From an uncultured Duganella sp. (lineage in GTDB: Bacteria > Pseudomonadota > Gammaproteobacteria > Burkholderiales > Burkholderiaceae): DNA of 64,000 nt. The DNA is taken from contig CAMLSG010000002.1 in assembly GCA_946482635.1 (NCBI GenBank), positions 8,918 to 72,917 of the forward strand, given 5' to 3'. A program made the position numbers and the translations under genes. Below are positions 17,201 through 27,327 of the stretch, one piece after another (within the stretch, counting starts at the first letter, position 1; every line of letters begins with the position of its first letter). The notes under the pieces were generated by a model that worked only from the letters and a program-made list of their open reading frames with translations, had not been told where the DNA came from and did no database searches.

Positions 17201-18770
17201 ATTCGCCCGCAGTTTCCGCTTCCAGCACGTCGGCGTGCAAGCGGCCCAGCAGGCCGCTGGTCATTTCGCCCTGCACGCGCGGCGACAGCGTCGCGAACCA
17301 CTTCGCATAATCGGCGGCGCTGACGCTGTTCACGGAGCCGGCCAGCTCGCGCAAGGCGCCGCGGTCCTCCGGCAGGTTGACGCCATGCGCCATGATGCGG
17401 TCAAGCAGCGCTTCCGGCGTGGCTGGCAATTCACCGACCGTGTAGCCGGCGTCCCTCAAGGCATGCAGCATGTCGAACAGCGAAGCCGGCACGTCCAGGT
17501 TGTCGGCGCCGATGTTCTGGCGGCCCGGCGGGTGGTTGTAGTAGACCAGCGCCACGCGTTTGTCGCGGTTGGACTTGGCGCGCAATGCCAGCCAGCGCTC
17601 GACGCGCGCCGCCAGGCGCTCCGCTTCCGCCGCCAGCACCACAGGCGGACGGTTCTCGATGCCGGTCAGCTTGTCGCGCTGCGGCTCGCCCAGTGCCGCC
17701 ACCACGATGGGCTGGCCGATGCCCTGCAGCTCCGGCAACGCCACGCGGTATTGCACCGAATCCGGCGGCAAGCCGTCCGGCGACAGGCGCCATTGCATGG
17801 CGGTGCGGTCGGACAGCCGGATCGCCTTGAACAGCGGGATGTCGAGCTTCTTGAACGCTTCGCTGACGGCTTCGCGCCCTTCGGCGGCGCCCACCACAAA
17901 GTCCTGCAGCACCACCATGGCGGCCGGCACGGCAGGCGCAATCAGTTCCGGCAAGCGCTCCAGCGCCTCGCGCGAGGCGCCGCCCCAGCGCGGCAGCACC
18001 TGCACGCATTGCTGGCCAATGCGTTCGACCTGCTTGCAGACCGCATCGGGCACCGTACCATCCATGTTCGACAGGTCCAGCACCACCACGGTGGGACGCG
18101 CCTGCAGGCCTAGCTGCGCCGCCCTGCCCCATGCCGCCGCATCGTGCAGTTCGCGCTGGCCGGCGCGCAGGCGCAGCGTCGGTTCCGGTTGCGGCTCAGC
18201 CAGGGCGCGCGAAGGGTCGAGCAGGTGTGCGAACAGGGCTGCCGTGTTGTCGCGGCCACCGGCCTGCCAGACCTGGCGCGCAGCCAGCCACTGGCCCGCC
18301 GCCGGCCGCGCCCTGGCTGCCTGCAGCGCCGCTTCCGGCGGCTGCTCGCTCGAGAGCTGGCGCAGCGTTTCCGGCGAAAAGCCCTGCAGACTGCCTTGCC
18401 GCCCGCGCGACATCAGGCTGAGCGTGGCCTCGCCGTTCATGGCCAGCACGCTGGCCTGCGGGCGGGCGTGGCGCGGCAAGAATTCCTTCAGGCGCCGCGC
18501 CGGGTCGCCGAACAGCGATACGGCCAGTATGCTATCGGCCTGCGCCAGCCACTGGGCCGCTTGCTTGTCGTCGGCCGCCATCCATTGCGCGGGCGTGCGC
18601 AGCACGATGCGGTCCTGGGGATGACCGGCCAGGTGGCGATGGGCCGCCTCGATAGCGACGGGCGCGGCGCGTTCGGTCACGATGGCAAACAGCACCGCGG
18701 CGTTGGCACGCGCGCAAGCGAACGCACATAGCAGGACCGCAATGGTCCGGGCAAAGGTAGTGGTAGGCAC
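14262..18770 (-). CDS. cobN: CobN-like chelatase, predicted exported and C-terminally membrane-anchored
   Basis: About 1502 residues of the CobN/magnesium-chelatase H family. CobN inserts cobalt into a corrin ring. The core motif VHIGRHSTYEFLPGK (about residue 670) keeps the His/His/Glu metal-site pattern, followed by GEGTQAKRRGLAVMVDHLTPP. Unlike cytosolic CobN, it begins with a signal peptide (MPTTTFARTIAVLLCAFACA, cleavage near ANA). It ends with an Ala/Pro-rich linker and a hydrophobic helix (MRLLALLAALAAGLALFALG). I chose the GTG at 18770 because GGAA precedes it and the signal peptide then starts correctly; the frame is open to a TTG at 18815. No CobS or CobT is in the window. Confidence 0.88.
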   Translation of the reverse strand: MPTTTFARTIAVLLCAFACARANAAVLFAIVTERAAPVAIEAAHRHLAGHPQDRIVLRTPAQWMAADDKQAAQWLAQADSILAVSLFGDPARRLKEFLPRHARPQASVLAMNGEATLSLMSRGRQGSLQGFSPETLRQLSSEQPPEAALQAARARPAAGQWLAARQVWQAGGRDNTAALFAHLLDPSRALAEPQPEPTLRLRAGQRELHDAAAWGRAAQLGLQARPTVVVLDLSNMDGTVPDAVCKQVERIGQQCVQVLPRWGGASREALERLPELIAPAVPAAMVVLQDFVVGAAEGREAVSEAFKKLDIPLFKAIRLSDRTAMQWRLSPDGLPPDSVQYRVALPELQGIGQPIVVAALGEPQRDKLTGIENRPPVVLAAEAERLAARVERWLALRAKSNRDKRVALVYYNHPPGRQNIGADNLDVPASLFDMLHALRDAGYTVGELPATPEALLDRIMAHGVNLPEDRGALRELAGSVNSVSAADYAKWFATLSPRVQGEMTSGLLGRLHADVLEAETAGEWALGRKQAEVVIKELQHLVEGADHPQREAAIRDLAALADGYAGCLQAKAPRRCSALEPLRRRVASYGIEGLKGWGPAPGKIMVDSGKLLVPGIQFGNVFIGPQPPRGWEVDEELLHANTSVPPPHQYLAFYHWLRDRFKADALVHIGRHSTYEFLPGKAVGLSGDDFPSLIAGDLPGIYPYIVDGVGEGTQAKRRGLAVMVDHLTPPLASTPLYDELLSLRQIVESYEAASSDTLKAKAAQLMRERVVALNLKAELEASMADVLAVRGIGFDAADDDLLAHEVGHYLTKLQEKFMPHGLHIFGRPWKQESIDLMLESMKKGGIDDPEVARKLAASPLNEMRALLAGLDGRFIEPGKGNDPLRSPEALPTGRNFHAVDGDILPTRIGYQMGASLAAKASARERSDAGSEGILLWASDAVRDEGVMVAFALAMMGAEPVWNARGIVNDVRLVPGAVRRDALVTTSGLFRDLYPNLIRLIDRAGRMSLAASAAGIAEQEPGLREALESALAPLGSSAGAGGGSTGASAAWGHEPTANNRVAREWLVRVRALQAGGMPLADAGRAAAQRIFGDAPGAYGAGVNRLTERSGAWRERDEIGKAYRNRMGHAYGLDASGEANHAAFDVALDGITRTYHGRASNLYGLLDNNDAFDYLGGLSLAVESRTGRVPEALILQHAQPGRADVEPLASAMLGELRGRFLNPAWIKPLMGHGYAGARTMGQEFLENLWGWQVTRPDLVKNWAWDEVKSVYFDDAHKLGLPQFLGQRHNAHAKAHMLAIFMVAAEKGYWKTDEATISKMGGELARLVASNGLPGSGHTAPDHPMWQWLSPQLDPADAQALASTLAKARGDALAAEAYATAVPAGATAAANAQPGSAPASAATAQAEAASGPAARNSAEPDAARPAQQRRTTQEVAEMGAVARANAQSAQPRAYELRDLAEATQSPAERAMRLLALLAALAAGLALFALGVHRGTQTPILKGAHQ

Positions 18771-18822
18771 AGCAGGATTCCGAGCACGCAAAACCACACC
18801 CCGGGCTTCGCACAATCAAAAG

Positions 18823-19012
18823 TGACTGGCCGGTCTTCTGGCTCGCCTTCATCCTCCGCTGGCCTGGCCTTCCCGTGCGATGCACAGTGGCGTTGGTCAG
18901 CTTCGTCCGGCTTACAGCAGCGGGGGCTGCGCCGGACTGGCGCAAGATGGCTATCCCGCGCGGCACCGGCTTCCCGTTTCACCTCCCGGCAGGCTTGCAG
19001 GAAGGCACCAAT
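18823..19012 (-). promoter_or_regulatory. cobalamin (B12) riboswitch
   Basis: On the minus strand, about 190 nt ahead of cobN show the cobalamin aptamer landmarks in order: GGTGCCTTCCTGC near the 5' end, GGGAGGTGAAACGGGAAGCC, the core GCAGCCCCCGCTGCTGTAA, the stem GCCGGACGAAGCTGACC, then AACGCCACTG. The final B12 box AGCCAGAAGACCGGCC lies at 18828-18843. The cobN start lies 57 nt downstream. Adenosylcobalamin binding is expected to shut off the operon, which ties its role to corrin or cobalt supply. Confidence 0.95.
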
Positions 19013-19027
19013 CACATAACGTGCGCC

Positions 19028-19036
19028 ATTCTAACA
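19028..19036 (-). promoter_or_regulatory. extended -10 promoter of the riboswitch-cobN transcript
   Basis: The minus strand reads TGTTAGAAT, an extended -10 element. Transcription would start about 7 nt later, near 19021, just before the aptamer's 5' conserved block. A weak -35-like TTGTTG lies 16 bp upstream of the hexamer. Confidence 0.45.
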
Positions 19037-19177
19037 GACTGCACTTGGCCAACAATCTAGCCAGAAGAACAACGACTGTTGTTATAAAGATCCACTTCTT
19101 AGAAATGATTGGTAATTCGTGAGAATTAGGTATTTACTGCTAAGTACGCGTCAAAGAACGTGTCTGGGAGAGTAAAA

Positions 19178-19483
19178 ATGCATAACAAGACAACATTACA
19201 AGTCCTGGCAGCCGCCTCCGGACTTGGGGATGAGCGCATCCAGGAACTCTGGGAGGGGGCGGATATGTATGCCCGTGCCCAAGCCGGAAATCCGGATTCG
19301 CCGCGCTACCAGCAAGTGCTGCACGAGCGCATGGCGGCCATGGTCGAACGTGAAGTGGCCAAGCGCCATGCCACGGACGGCGAACCCTGGGTGCTGGCTG
19401 ACGCCCACCTGGGACAGATCGAAGTGTCGCTGTCCGACGCCCTCAAAGCCTTCGGCGGCCGCACGCACCACGTTATCCATTAG
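19178..19483 (+). CDS. hypothetical protein
   Basis: 101 residues from the ATG at 19178, with GGGAG 7 bases upstream. Predominantly helical and charged, with no signal peptide, membrane segment or motif I recognise. The 165-bp region between this gene and the riboswitch is AT-rich and holds the short dyad AACAAC/GTTGTT (19068-19083), of unknown role. The next gene starts 24 bp downstream. Confidence 0.6.
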   Translation: MHNKTTLQVLAAASGLGDERIQELWEGADMYARAQAGNPDSPRYQQVLHERMAAMVEREVAKRHATDGEPWVLADAHLGQIEVSLSDALKAFGGRTHHVIH

Positions 19484-19507
19484 CAAGGCAAAGCCGCCCG
19501 CACGGCT

Positions 19508-19765
19508 GTGAACCGCACCCCGATCCCGTGCCGTCCACAATGCGGCGCCTGTTGTACGGCGCCCGCAATCTCCAGCCCGATTCCCGGCATGCCTGAAGGC
19601 AAACCGGCGGGCGTGCCCTGCATCCAGCTCGATTCACACATGCGCTGCAAGCTGTACGGCTTGCCCGAACGCCCCCTCGTGTGCGTCGAATTCAGGGCCG
19701 ACGAGGCAGTGTGCGGCGAGTCGCGCGAGCAGGCGATGCGCTGGCTGGGGTGGCCGAAGCTGTAA
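19508..19765 (+). CDS. YkgJ-family cysteine-cluster protein (copy 1)
   Basis: 85 residues, starting at GTG 19508. Conserved cysteines occur as [23 protein letters not shown] and VCGES, the pattern of the YkgJ/UPF0153 metal-chelating family, thought to bind zinc or iron. Biochemical function is unknown. A paralogue follows 14 bp downstream. Confidence 0.75.
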   Translation: MNRTPIPCRPQCGACCTAPAISSPIPGMPEGKPAGVPCIQLDSHMRCKLYGLPERPLVCVEFRADEAVCGESREQAMRWLGWPKL

Positions 19766-19779
19766 AATACTGCCCCACC

Positions 19780-20040
19780 ATGAGTTTCCAATGCCGCCCA
19801 GCCTGTGGCGCCTGCTGCACGGCGCCCTCGATTACGTCCCCGATTCCCGGTATGCCTAACGGCAAACCGGCCGGGGTGCGCTGCGTCCAGTTGGGCGACG
19901 ATCAGCTGTGCAAGATCTTCGGCAAGCCGGAACGCCCGGCATTTTGCGGCGGCCTGCAGCCTTCGGCCGAGATGTGCGGGGAAACGCGCGAACAGGCCAT
20001 GCACTGGCTGACGACGCTGGAACGCGCCACCGCTCCCTGA
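19780..20040 (+). CDS. YkgJ-family cysteine-cluster protein (copy 2)
   Basis: 86 residues from the ATG at 19780. It shares the cysteine framework and long identical stretches with copy 1 ([26 protein letters not shown]), so the pair arose by tandem duplication. The spacing of all cysteines is kept. The middle of the protein diverges most, so the copies may bind different partners. Confidence 0.78.
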   Translation: MSFQCRPACGACCTAPSITSPIPGMPNGKPAGVRCVQLGDDQLCKIFGKPERPAFCGGLQPSAEMCGETREQAMHWLTTLERATAP

Positions 20041-20050
20041 TGGCAGAGAT

Positions 20051-20072
20051 GGAAACGGTTCCATGCTAGAAT
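20051..20072 (+). promoter_or_regulatory. LacI-type operator beside an extended -10 promoter
   Basis: GGAAACGGTTCC (20051-20062) fits the LacI-family consensus GNAANCGNTTNC at every fixed position, and the symmetry extends to AT...AT outside it. TGCTAGAAT (20064-20072) immediately follows and matches an extended -10. Transcription would begin about 20079, so a bound repressor would block it. No LacI gene is in the window. Confidence 0.5.
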
Positions 20073-20080
20073 CTTCAGCC

Positions 20081-21223
20081 ATGAACCAAACCATCGACCA
20101 CCGCCACCGCCTGTCCACCCGCCTTGCTTTCCTGACTGCGGGCCTTGCCATGTCTGCCTGGGCGCCGCTGGTGCCCTACGCGAAGGAGCGCCTGCAGCTG
20201 GCGGAGGGTCCGCTTGGCCTGCTGCTGCTTTGTCTCGGCCTCGGCTCGCTGCTTGCGATGCCGCTGACCGGCGCGCTGGCGGCGCGCTTTGGCTGCCGCA
20301 AGGTGGTGCTGTGGTCGGCGACGGTGGTCTGCCTGTCGCTGCCGGCCCTGGCGCTGGCGCCAACCCCGCTGCTGCTTGGCCTGGCGCTGTTCGTCTTCGG
20401 CGCCTCGCTCGGCACCATGGACGTGGCGATGAACGTGCAGGCGGTGATTGTCGAAAAGGCCAGTGGCGGCGCCCTGATGTCCGGCTTCCACGGCATGTTC
20501 AGCCTGGGCGGCTTTGCCGGCGCCGGCGGCATGGCCCTGTTGCTGTGGCTTGGCAGCGGCCCGCTGGGCGCCTGCCTGGCCATCGTGGCCCTAAGCGCCA
20601 TCCTGCTGTGGCGCGCCAGTCCCGACATGCTCCACGAGCCGGAAGCGCGCGACGGCAATACGCCAACCTTCGTCATGCCGCACGGCGCCGTGATCTTCAT
20701 CGGCGTCCTGTGCTTCATCGTCTTCCTGGCCGAAGGCGCGATGCTGGACTGGAGCGCGGTGTTCCTGACCGCCGAGCGCGGGCTGCAGGAAGGCCGCGCT
20801 GGCCTCGGTTACGCCGCCTTTGCCGTCGCCATGACCGTCGGCCGCCTGACCGGCGACCGCGTGGTGCGCCGTTTCGGCGGGCGCCGCGTGCTGCTGGCGG
20901 GCGGCCTGTGCGCCGCCGCCGGCTTTTTCACGGCGGTGGCCTCGCCGTCGCCGGCCGCGGCCCTGGCCGGTTTTGTCCTGGTCGGCCTGGGCGCCTCGAA
21001 CATCGTGCCCATCCTGTTTACCGCCGCCGGCAACCAGCATGCGATGCCGGCCAGCCTGGCAATCGCCGCCATCACCACCATCGGCTACGCCGGCGTCCTG
21101 GCCGGCCCGGCCCTGATCGGCTTCATGGCACACCTGACCAGCCTGGAGCTGGCGTTTGCCGTCCTCGGCGGCGCGCTGTTGCTGGTTGCCGCCAGCAGCC
21201 GCCTGGTACGCGTTCACTCCTGA
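20081..21223 (+). CDS. MFS transporter (YbjJ-like)
   Basis: About 380 residues with 12 predicted membrane helices. MFS landmarks include the A-like loop GALAARFGCRKVV between helices 2 and 3 and TGDRVVRRFGGRRVLL between helices 8 and 9. The substrate is unknown; relatives are annotated as sugar or drug exporters. The ATG at 20081 lies 1-2 bases after the predicted transcription start, which would make the mRNA leaderless. An in-frame ATG at 20063 lies inside the promoter. Confidence 0.85.
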   Translation: MNQTIDHRHRLSTRLAFLTAGLAMSAWAPLVPYAKERLQLAEGPLGLLLLCLGLGSLLAMPLTGALAARFGCRKVVLWSATVVCLSLPALALAPTPLLLGLALFVFGASLGTMDVAMNVQAVIVEKASGGALMSGFHGMFSLGGFAGAGGMALLLWLGSGPLGACLAIVALSAILLWRASPDMLHEPEARDGNTPTFVMPHGAVIFIGVLCFIVFLAEGAMLDWSAVFLTAERGLQEGRAGLGYAAFAVAMTVGRLTGDRVVRRFGGRRVLLAGGLCAAAGFFTAVASPSPAAALAGFVLVGLGASNIVPILFTAAGNQHAMPASLAIAAITTIGYAGVLAGPALIGFMAHLTSLELAFAVLGGALLLVAASSRLVRVHS

Positions 21224-21358
21224 CGCAGCGCAAACCGGCGCCCCGGCAGGGGCGCTACTCTTGACTCAAGTGCATCGGTGGGCCTCGCTCATGGTAAGCT
21301 TCGTGCCCGCGCAGCATCCCGCCCGCGTCCGCCTACCGACACACTTAACAAAATCACA

Positions 21359-22192
21359 ATGGATATCGTTCTCGCGCTGAAGGCTCTGATCATGGGTCTG
21401 GTCGAAGGATTTACCGAATTCCTGCCGATTTCTTCCACCGGCCACCTGGTGCTGGCGGGCAGCCTGCTGAATTTCACCGGCGAGAAAGCCAAAGTGTTCG
21501 AGATCGCCATCCAGGGCGGCGCGATGGTTGCCGTCATCTGGGAGTTCCACAAGAAGATAGGCGAGGTACTGTTCGGCATGTTCCGCGAAGCGCGCGCGCG
21601 CCGATTTGCGCTCAACGTGGCGGTGGGCTTCCTTCCTGCCGCGGGGCTGGGTTTCCTGTTCGAGCATAAGATCAAGGCCGTGCTGTTCGCGCCACTGCCG
21701 GTGGCGCTGGCCTTCATCATCGGCGGCCTGGTCATCCTGTGGGTCGAGCGCCGCGCCAGGGACAACCCGGTCGCCGTGCGCGTGCAGTCGGTGGACGACA
21801 TGACGACACTGGATGCGCTGAAGGTCGGCTTCGCCCAGGTCTTCGCCCTGATTCCCGGCACCAGCCGTTCCGGCGCAACCATCATTGGCGGCATGATGTT
21901 CGGCCTGTCGCGCAAGGTGGCCACCGAGTTCTCGTTCTTCCTCGCGATCCCGACCCTGCTGGCCGCAACTTTCTACTCGCTGTGGAAGGAACGCGCACTG
22001 CTGTCCGCGGCCGACCTGCCTTTGTTCAGCATTGGCGCCGTGGTGGCCTTCGTGTCGGCTTTCGCCTGTATCCGCTGGCTGCTGCGCTACATCAGCACCC
22101 ATACCTTCACCCCTTTCGCCTGGTACCGCATCGTGTTCGGCATCGTGGTGATTGTTTCCGCCTATACCGGCGTGATCACCTGGGCCGAATAA
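21359..22192 (+). CDS. uppP: undecaprenyl-diphosphatase
   Basis: 277 residues, an integral membrane enzyme that recycles the lipid carrier undecaprenyl pyrophosphate for peptidoglycan and other wall polymers. Both BacA signatures are present: [14 protein letters not shown] near the N-terminus and [13 protein letters not shown] in the middle, which hold the catalytic residues. The ATG at 21359 starts [10 protein letters not shown], as usual for the family. recQ starts 4 bp after its stop, so the two probably share a transcript. Confidence 0.96.
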   Translation: MDIVLALKALIMGLVEGFTEFLPISSTGHLVLAGSLLNFTGEKAKVFEIAIQGGAMVAVIWEFHKKIGEVLFGMFREARARRFALNVAVGFLPAAGLGFLFEHKIKAVLFAPLPVALAFIIGGLVILWVERRARDNPVAVRVQSVDDMTTLDALKVGFAQVFALIPGTSRSGATIIGGMMFGLSRKVATEFSFFLAIPTLLAATFYSLWKERALLSAADLPLFSIGAVVAFVSAFACIRWLLRYISTHTFTPFAWYRIVFGIVVIVSAYTGVITWAE

Positions 22193-22196
22193 GAGA

Positions 22197-23991
<1,795 letters not shown>

Positions 23992-24017
<26 letters not shown>

Positions 24018-26031
24018 TACGCGCAAATCCCAGCAAGCCCAGGCCGGCCAGCAGCATCGCGCCCTGCGCCGGTTCCGGCACTGGCGATAGCAGGAAGGTG
24101 GCCCGCGCTTCCCACTCGCTGCCGGCCCTGGCAAGCACCTGGCCGCTGGCATTGATGTCCCACGCACTTTGCAAGAACCAGCCGGCGTATTGCTCCTCGT
24201 TCCATACATGGTCCATCACATAGGGGTGGCCCTGGTGCCACAGCATGGCGCGCCGGTAATCGGCCATTTCACCTACCGCGCTGCCCGCATCGTTGATGCC
24301 GTAAGCATAGCCTGACCATAGGTCCTGGTGTTGCCATTGGCCGTCGCCCATGAGCAGCGTGAATGCATTGCCATTATCCTGGAAGCCGGCCAGCCGCCCT
24401 TCGCTGTTCAGGGCGCGCACTTCAAAGTCATACGCCAGTTGATATTCGCCGAAAACACCATCCTGCCAGCTCCTGGCGCCAAATTCGTCGCTACGGCCAC
24501 CGATGACAAGGCCCAGGTCGTTGATCAGCCGCGGCCGGTAATCGTCGAACAGTTGCTGCGCGCTGCCGTCGCCCCACTGGATGAAGCCGATCGGACCGGA
24601 GCCGGCCTCGCCGGTGCTGTAGCCGACAATGTCGCCGCGGTTGTTAAGCCCTGCCGCATAGGCGTTCGATCCGGCGAAATGCAGCAGCTCCATCGCGCCG
24701 CCATTGCGCCATATGACCGGCTGCGACTGCGAAGAGCCCGGCACCGAGATATTGCCGATGATCGTCCCCTGGTTATTGAAACCGGTGAGGGTGAGCTCCC
24801 CGGCAACGCCTGCCAGGTGCACGAGCGAGCCGTCGGGATTCCAGATCATCGGCTTGCCGTCCTGGCCAATGCCCGCCACCTGCCCGGCGTCATTCAGGAA
24901 CTTCGGCGCAAACTGGTCGTCGAACTTGAGTGCCCGGTAGGCAGGCGCTTGCTGTGCATACGCGGTACAGGCGAACAGCGCCAGCAACGAGGATGACAGC
25001 AGGCGCGCCGGCAGTCTTTTCTGCACCAGCCAGCGCGCTCCCAGCAGCAGCAGGCCGGCCAACAGTAGAGTGACGACCTGCGGCTCGGGCACAGGCGACA
25101 GCAGGAAAGTTCCGGACCCGCCCAGTGAGCCGATGCCACTGGCGAGAATTGCACCGCTGTCGTTGATGTCCCATGCATTGAGCAGGGTCCAGCCCGAGTA
25201 CCGGGCGTCATGCCACAAGTGGTCCAGGTCATAGGTCCGGTCCTGGTACCACAACATGGCATGTACGCTGAGCTCAGTCTCCCCGACAATACTGCCGGCA
25301 TCGTTCATGGCGTGGGCGAAGCCGGACCACATGTCCTGGATGTCGCGCTGACCGTCCCTGTCAATGAGCGAGAACGCCTGGTAATTGTCGTGCCAGCCCG
25401 CCAGGCGTCCTTCGTTGTTGAGCGCACGGATGAATAAATCGCTATATGGGGATGCGCCGAATGCACCGTCCTGCCAGCTCCTGAGGCCATATTCACCGCC
25501 CACCTGCCCAAGGACGAGGCCATGGTCGTTGACCATCAGCGGTGCGTAGTTGTCGAACAGTTGCGGCGCGCTGCCGTCACCCCACTGGATGAAGCCGACT
25601 TGCCCGGAGCCCGTGTCGGACGCGCCGACCATATAGCCGACAATGTCGCCACGGTTGTTGATGCCTGCCGTAGTGCCGCCCAGTCCTTGCAGCGGCAAGC
25701 GCTCCACCGCGCCACCATTGCGCCACATGACCGGCTGCTGCAAATTGTAGCCCGGCAGCAAGGCATTGCCGACGATCGTGCCCTGGTTGTTAAATCCTGT
25801 GATGGTGAGCTGGCTCACTGCGCCAGCCAGCTGTATGACCGAACCATCCGGATTCCAGATGACCGGCCTGCCATCCTGCCCGATGCCGGCGACCTGGCCC
25901 AGGTCATTCAGCATTTGCGGCGCGAACTGGCCGTCGAACTTCAACGCCTGATACGTCGGCGCACCCTGCACGTAGGCGCTCCATGCCAGCAGCGCCAGCA
26001 AGGACAAGAGCAAACGAACGAACCTGGGCAT
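23992..26031 (-). CDS. double PEP-CTERM/HAF-repeat protein, apparent in-frame fusion of two paralogues
   Basis: 679 residues in two homologous halves. Half 1 has a signal peptide (MPRFVRLLLSLLALLAWSAY), HAF-type repeats (LNDLGQVAGIGQDG, GFNNQGTIVGN) and a PEP-CTERM tail (VPEPQVVTLLLAGLLLLGA then basic). Half 2 begins immediately with a second signal peptide (LPARLLSSSLLALFACTAYA), repeats the domain and ends VPEPAQGAMLLAGLGLLGF plus a basic tail. No stop separates them. A GTG at 25026, preceded by GGGAG 11 bases upstream, would start half 2 as a separate secreted protein. PEP-CTERM tails are processed by exosortase. The 3' end overlaps recQ by 26 bp. Confidence 0.85.
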
Positions 26032-26056
26032 GGCAATCTCCCGTTAATTAAACAGG

Positions 26057-26072
26057 AGCCAATGCTGCGCCA
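26057..26072 (-). promoter_or_regulatory. candidate sigma-54 promoter of the double PEP-CTERM gene
   Basis: The minus strand reads TGGCGC-AGCAT-TGGCT, with the GG-N10-GC core and two mismatches to TGGCAC-N5-TTGCW. Transcription would start near 26046, leaving a 15-nt leader that contains GGGAG before the ATG at 26031. GG-N10-GC is common in high-GC DNA, so confidence is limited. Confidence 0.35.
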
Positions 26073-26133
26073 ACGCGGCAGGCCACGCGCGCGCCGGCTC
26101 AAATCGTGCGCAAGGGCGCGATAGCATTGCGCG

Positions 26134-27018
26134 CTATAGCGCGTTGCAAGCTGCTGCGCTGGTGAGCTGGCGATAGCGGCCGGGCGGTGCGCCGACTGCT
26201 GCAGTGAAACGGTGGGTGAAGTGGCTGAGGTCGGCATAGCCGCAGGCTTGCGCAACCTGCTGCAACGGCAGGTGTCCCGTACGCAGCAGGCCGCGCGCAC
26301 GCTCGATGCGGTGCGCGGCAATCCATGCCGAGGGCGGCATCCCGAAGCTGATGCGGAACATGCGGGCCAGGTGGAATTCGGACATGCAGGCCAGCTGCGC
26401 CAGCATGCCAAGCGTGATGTTCTGGTCGAGGTGGGCCTCGATGTATTCGTGCAGGCGGCGGCGCACCAGCGGCGCCAGCCCGCCGCGCAAGCGCAGGCCG
26501 GGCTTGGTCATCGATTGCGATTGCAGCAGTTCGCTCAAGGCTTCGTGCGTGATTTCATTGGCGCGCAGCAGCTGGTCAGCGTCTTCCCACGGCTGCTGCA
26601 GCAAGTCGCCGCATAGCTGCACCAGGCGCTGGTTCTCAAAATAGGTCTTGTCCTGCAAGGTCAGCTCGCGCGGCTCGCGGTCCAGCTCCGCCACGGCGCG
26701 CTGCGTGAAGTGCTCCGGCATGAAATACACGTGCAGCATGCGCAACTGGCCGCGCACCACCCACTCCGACTCATGCCAGTCAGGCAGGGAGCACAGGCGC
26801 TGCGGCGCGCCATACTGCCCCGGCAAGCCTTCGCGTTCGACTTCATAGCCGCCGCCCAGGTAGCAGGACAAGGTGTGGTGGCCCGGCTGGCGATACTCGG
26901 TGAACGCCTCCGGCGTGCTGCGATGCCAGACGGCAGCGGCCAGCCCGTCCCCCAGCCACGCAAAGCGCTCCAGCGTCGCATCGGTGCCGGACATGGTGCG
27001 GAACACGGCGTGCGACAT
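26134..27018 (-). CDS. AraC-family transcriptional regulator
   Basis: The DNA-binding domain occupies the C-terminal 100 residues, with two helix-turn-helix units: ITLGMLAQLACMSEFHLARMF and LQQVAQACGYADLSHFTHRF (each part of a longer match). The N-terminal part is a cupin-like sensor region (WHRSTPEAFTEYRQPGHHT). I place the start at ATG 27018; the frame is open to a GTG at 27114 and a TTG at 27183, and an ATG at 26994 is also possible. The target is unknown. The 309 bp between 27019 and 27327 otherwise hold a sigma-54-type site and the leader of the next gene. A GCGC-rich near-palindrome just downstream (26115-26141) may end its transcript. Confidence 0.85.
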   Translation of the reverse strand: MSHAVFRTMSGTDATLERFAWLGDGLAAAVWHRSTPEAFTEYRQPGHHTLSCYLGGGYEVEREGLPGQYGAPQRLCSLPDWHESEWVVRGQLRMLHVYFMPEHFTQRAVAELDREPRELTLQDKTYFENQRLVQLCGDLLQQPWEDADQLLRANEITHEALSELLQSQSMTKPGLRLRGGLAPLVRRRLHEYIEAHLDQNITLGMLAQLACMSEFHLARMFRISFGMPPSAWIAAHRIERARGLLRTGHLPLQQVAQACGYADLSHFTHRFTAAVGAPPGRYRQLTSAAACNAL

Positions 27019-27256
27019 CGCATCGCCCGGCTGGCCAGCCAGCGCCGCGCGCGCCGCCGCCCCCACGCGCTTGCGCGGAACGGCGACCTCAAGTTGTCCA
27101 TTCAGTGGCTTCACGCCGAAAAGTCTAGCACGGCCATTTTCGCCCTGCCGGCACCCGCCACGGATTTGCGCAAGATCAGACAAGTGTCGGTGAAATTTAC
27201 AGTGCAGTCAGAGTCAGATACCAGGTATCCATAAGAATCAGTAACTTGCGGGTGAG

Positions 27257-27272
27257 GGGCATACAATTTGCT
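27257..27272 (+). promoter_or_regulatory. candidate sigma-54 promoter of a PEP-CTERM gene
   Basis: GGGCAT-ACAAT-TTGCT matches TGGCAC-N5-TTGCW at all but two fixed positions and has exact GG-N10-GC spacing. Transcription would start near 27282, 46 nt before the ATG. PEP-CTERM genes are often preceded by sigma-54 sites served by the PrsK/PrsR two-component pair, which supports the call. Confidence 0.5.
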
Positions 27273-27327
27273 TATTGCCGTGAACGCAATATTGTCAATA
27301 ATGCTCCTAATTTGAAAGGAAGTGTCG

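Noticed and set aside
16080..18113. 677-codon open frame on the plus strand
   Set aside because: Antisense to cobN; composition is Arg/Gln/His-rich as usual for mirror frames.
19068..19083. Short dyad AACAAC-GACT-GTTGTT
   Set aside because: Six-base arms are short enough to occur by chance in AT-rich DNA; no promoter geometry supports it.
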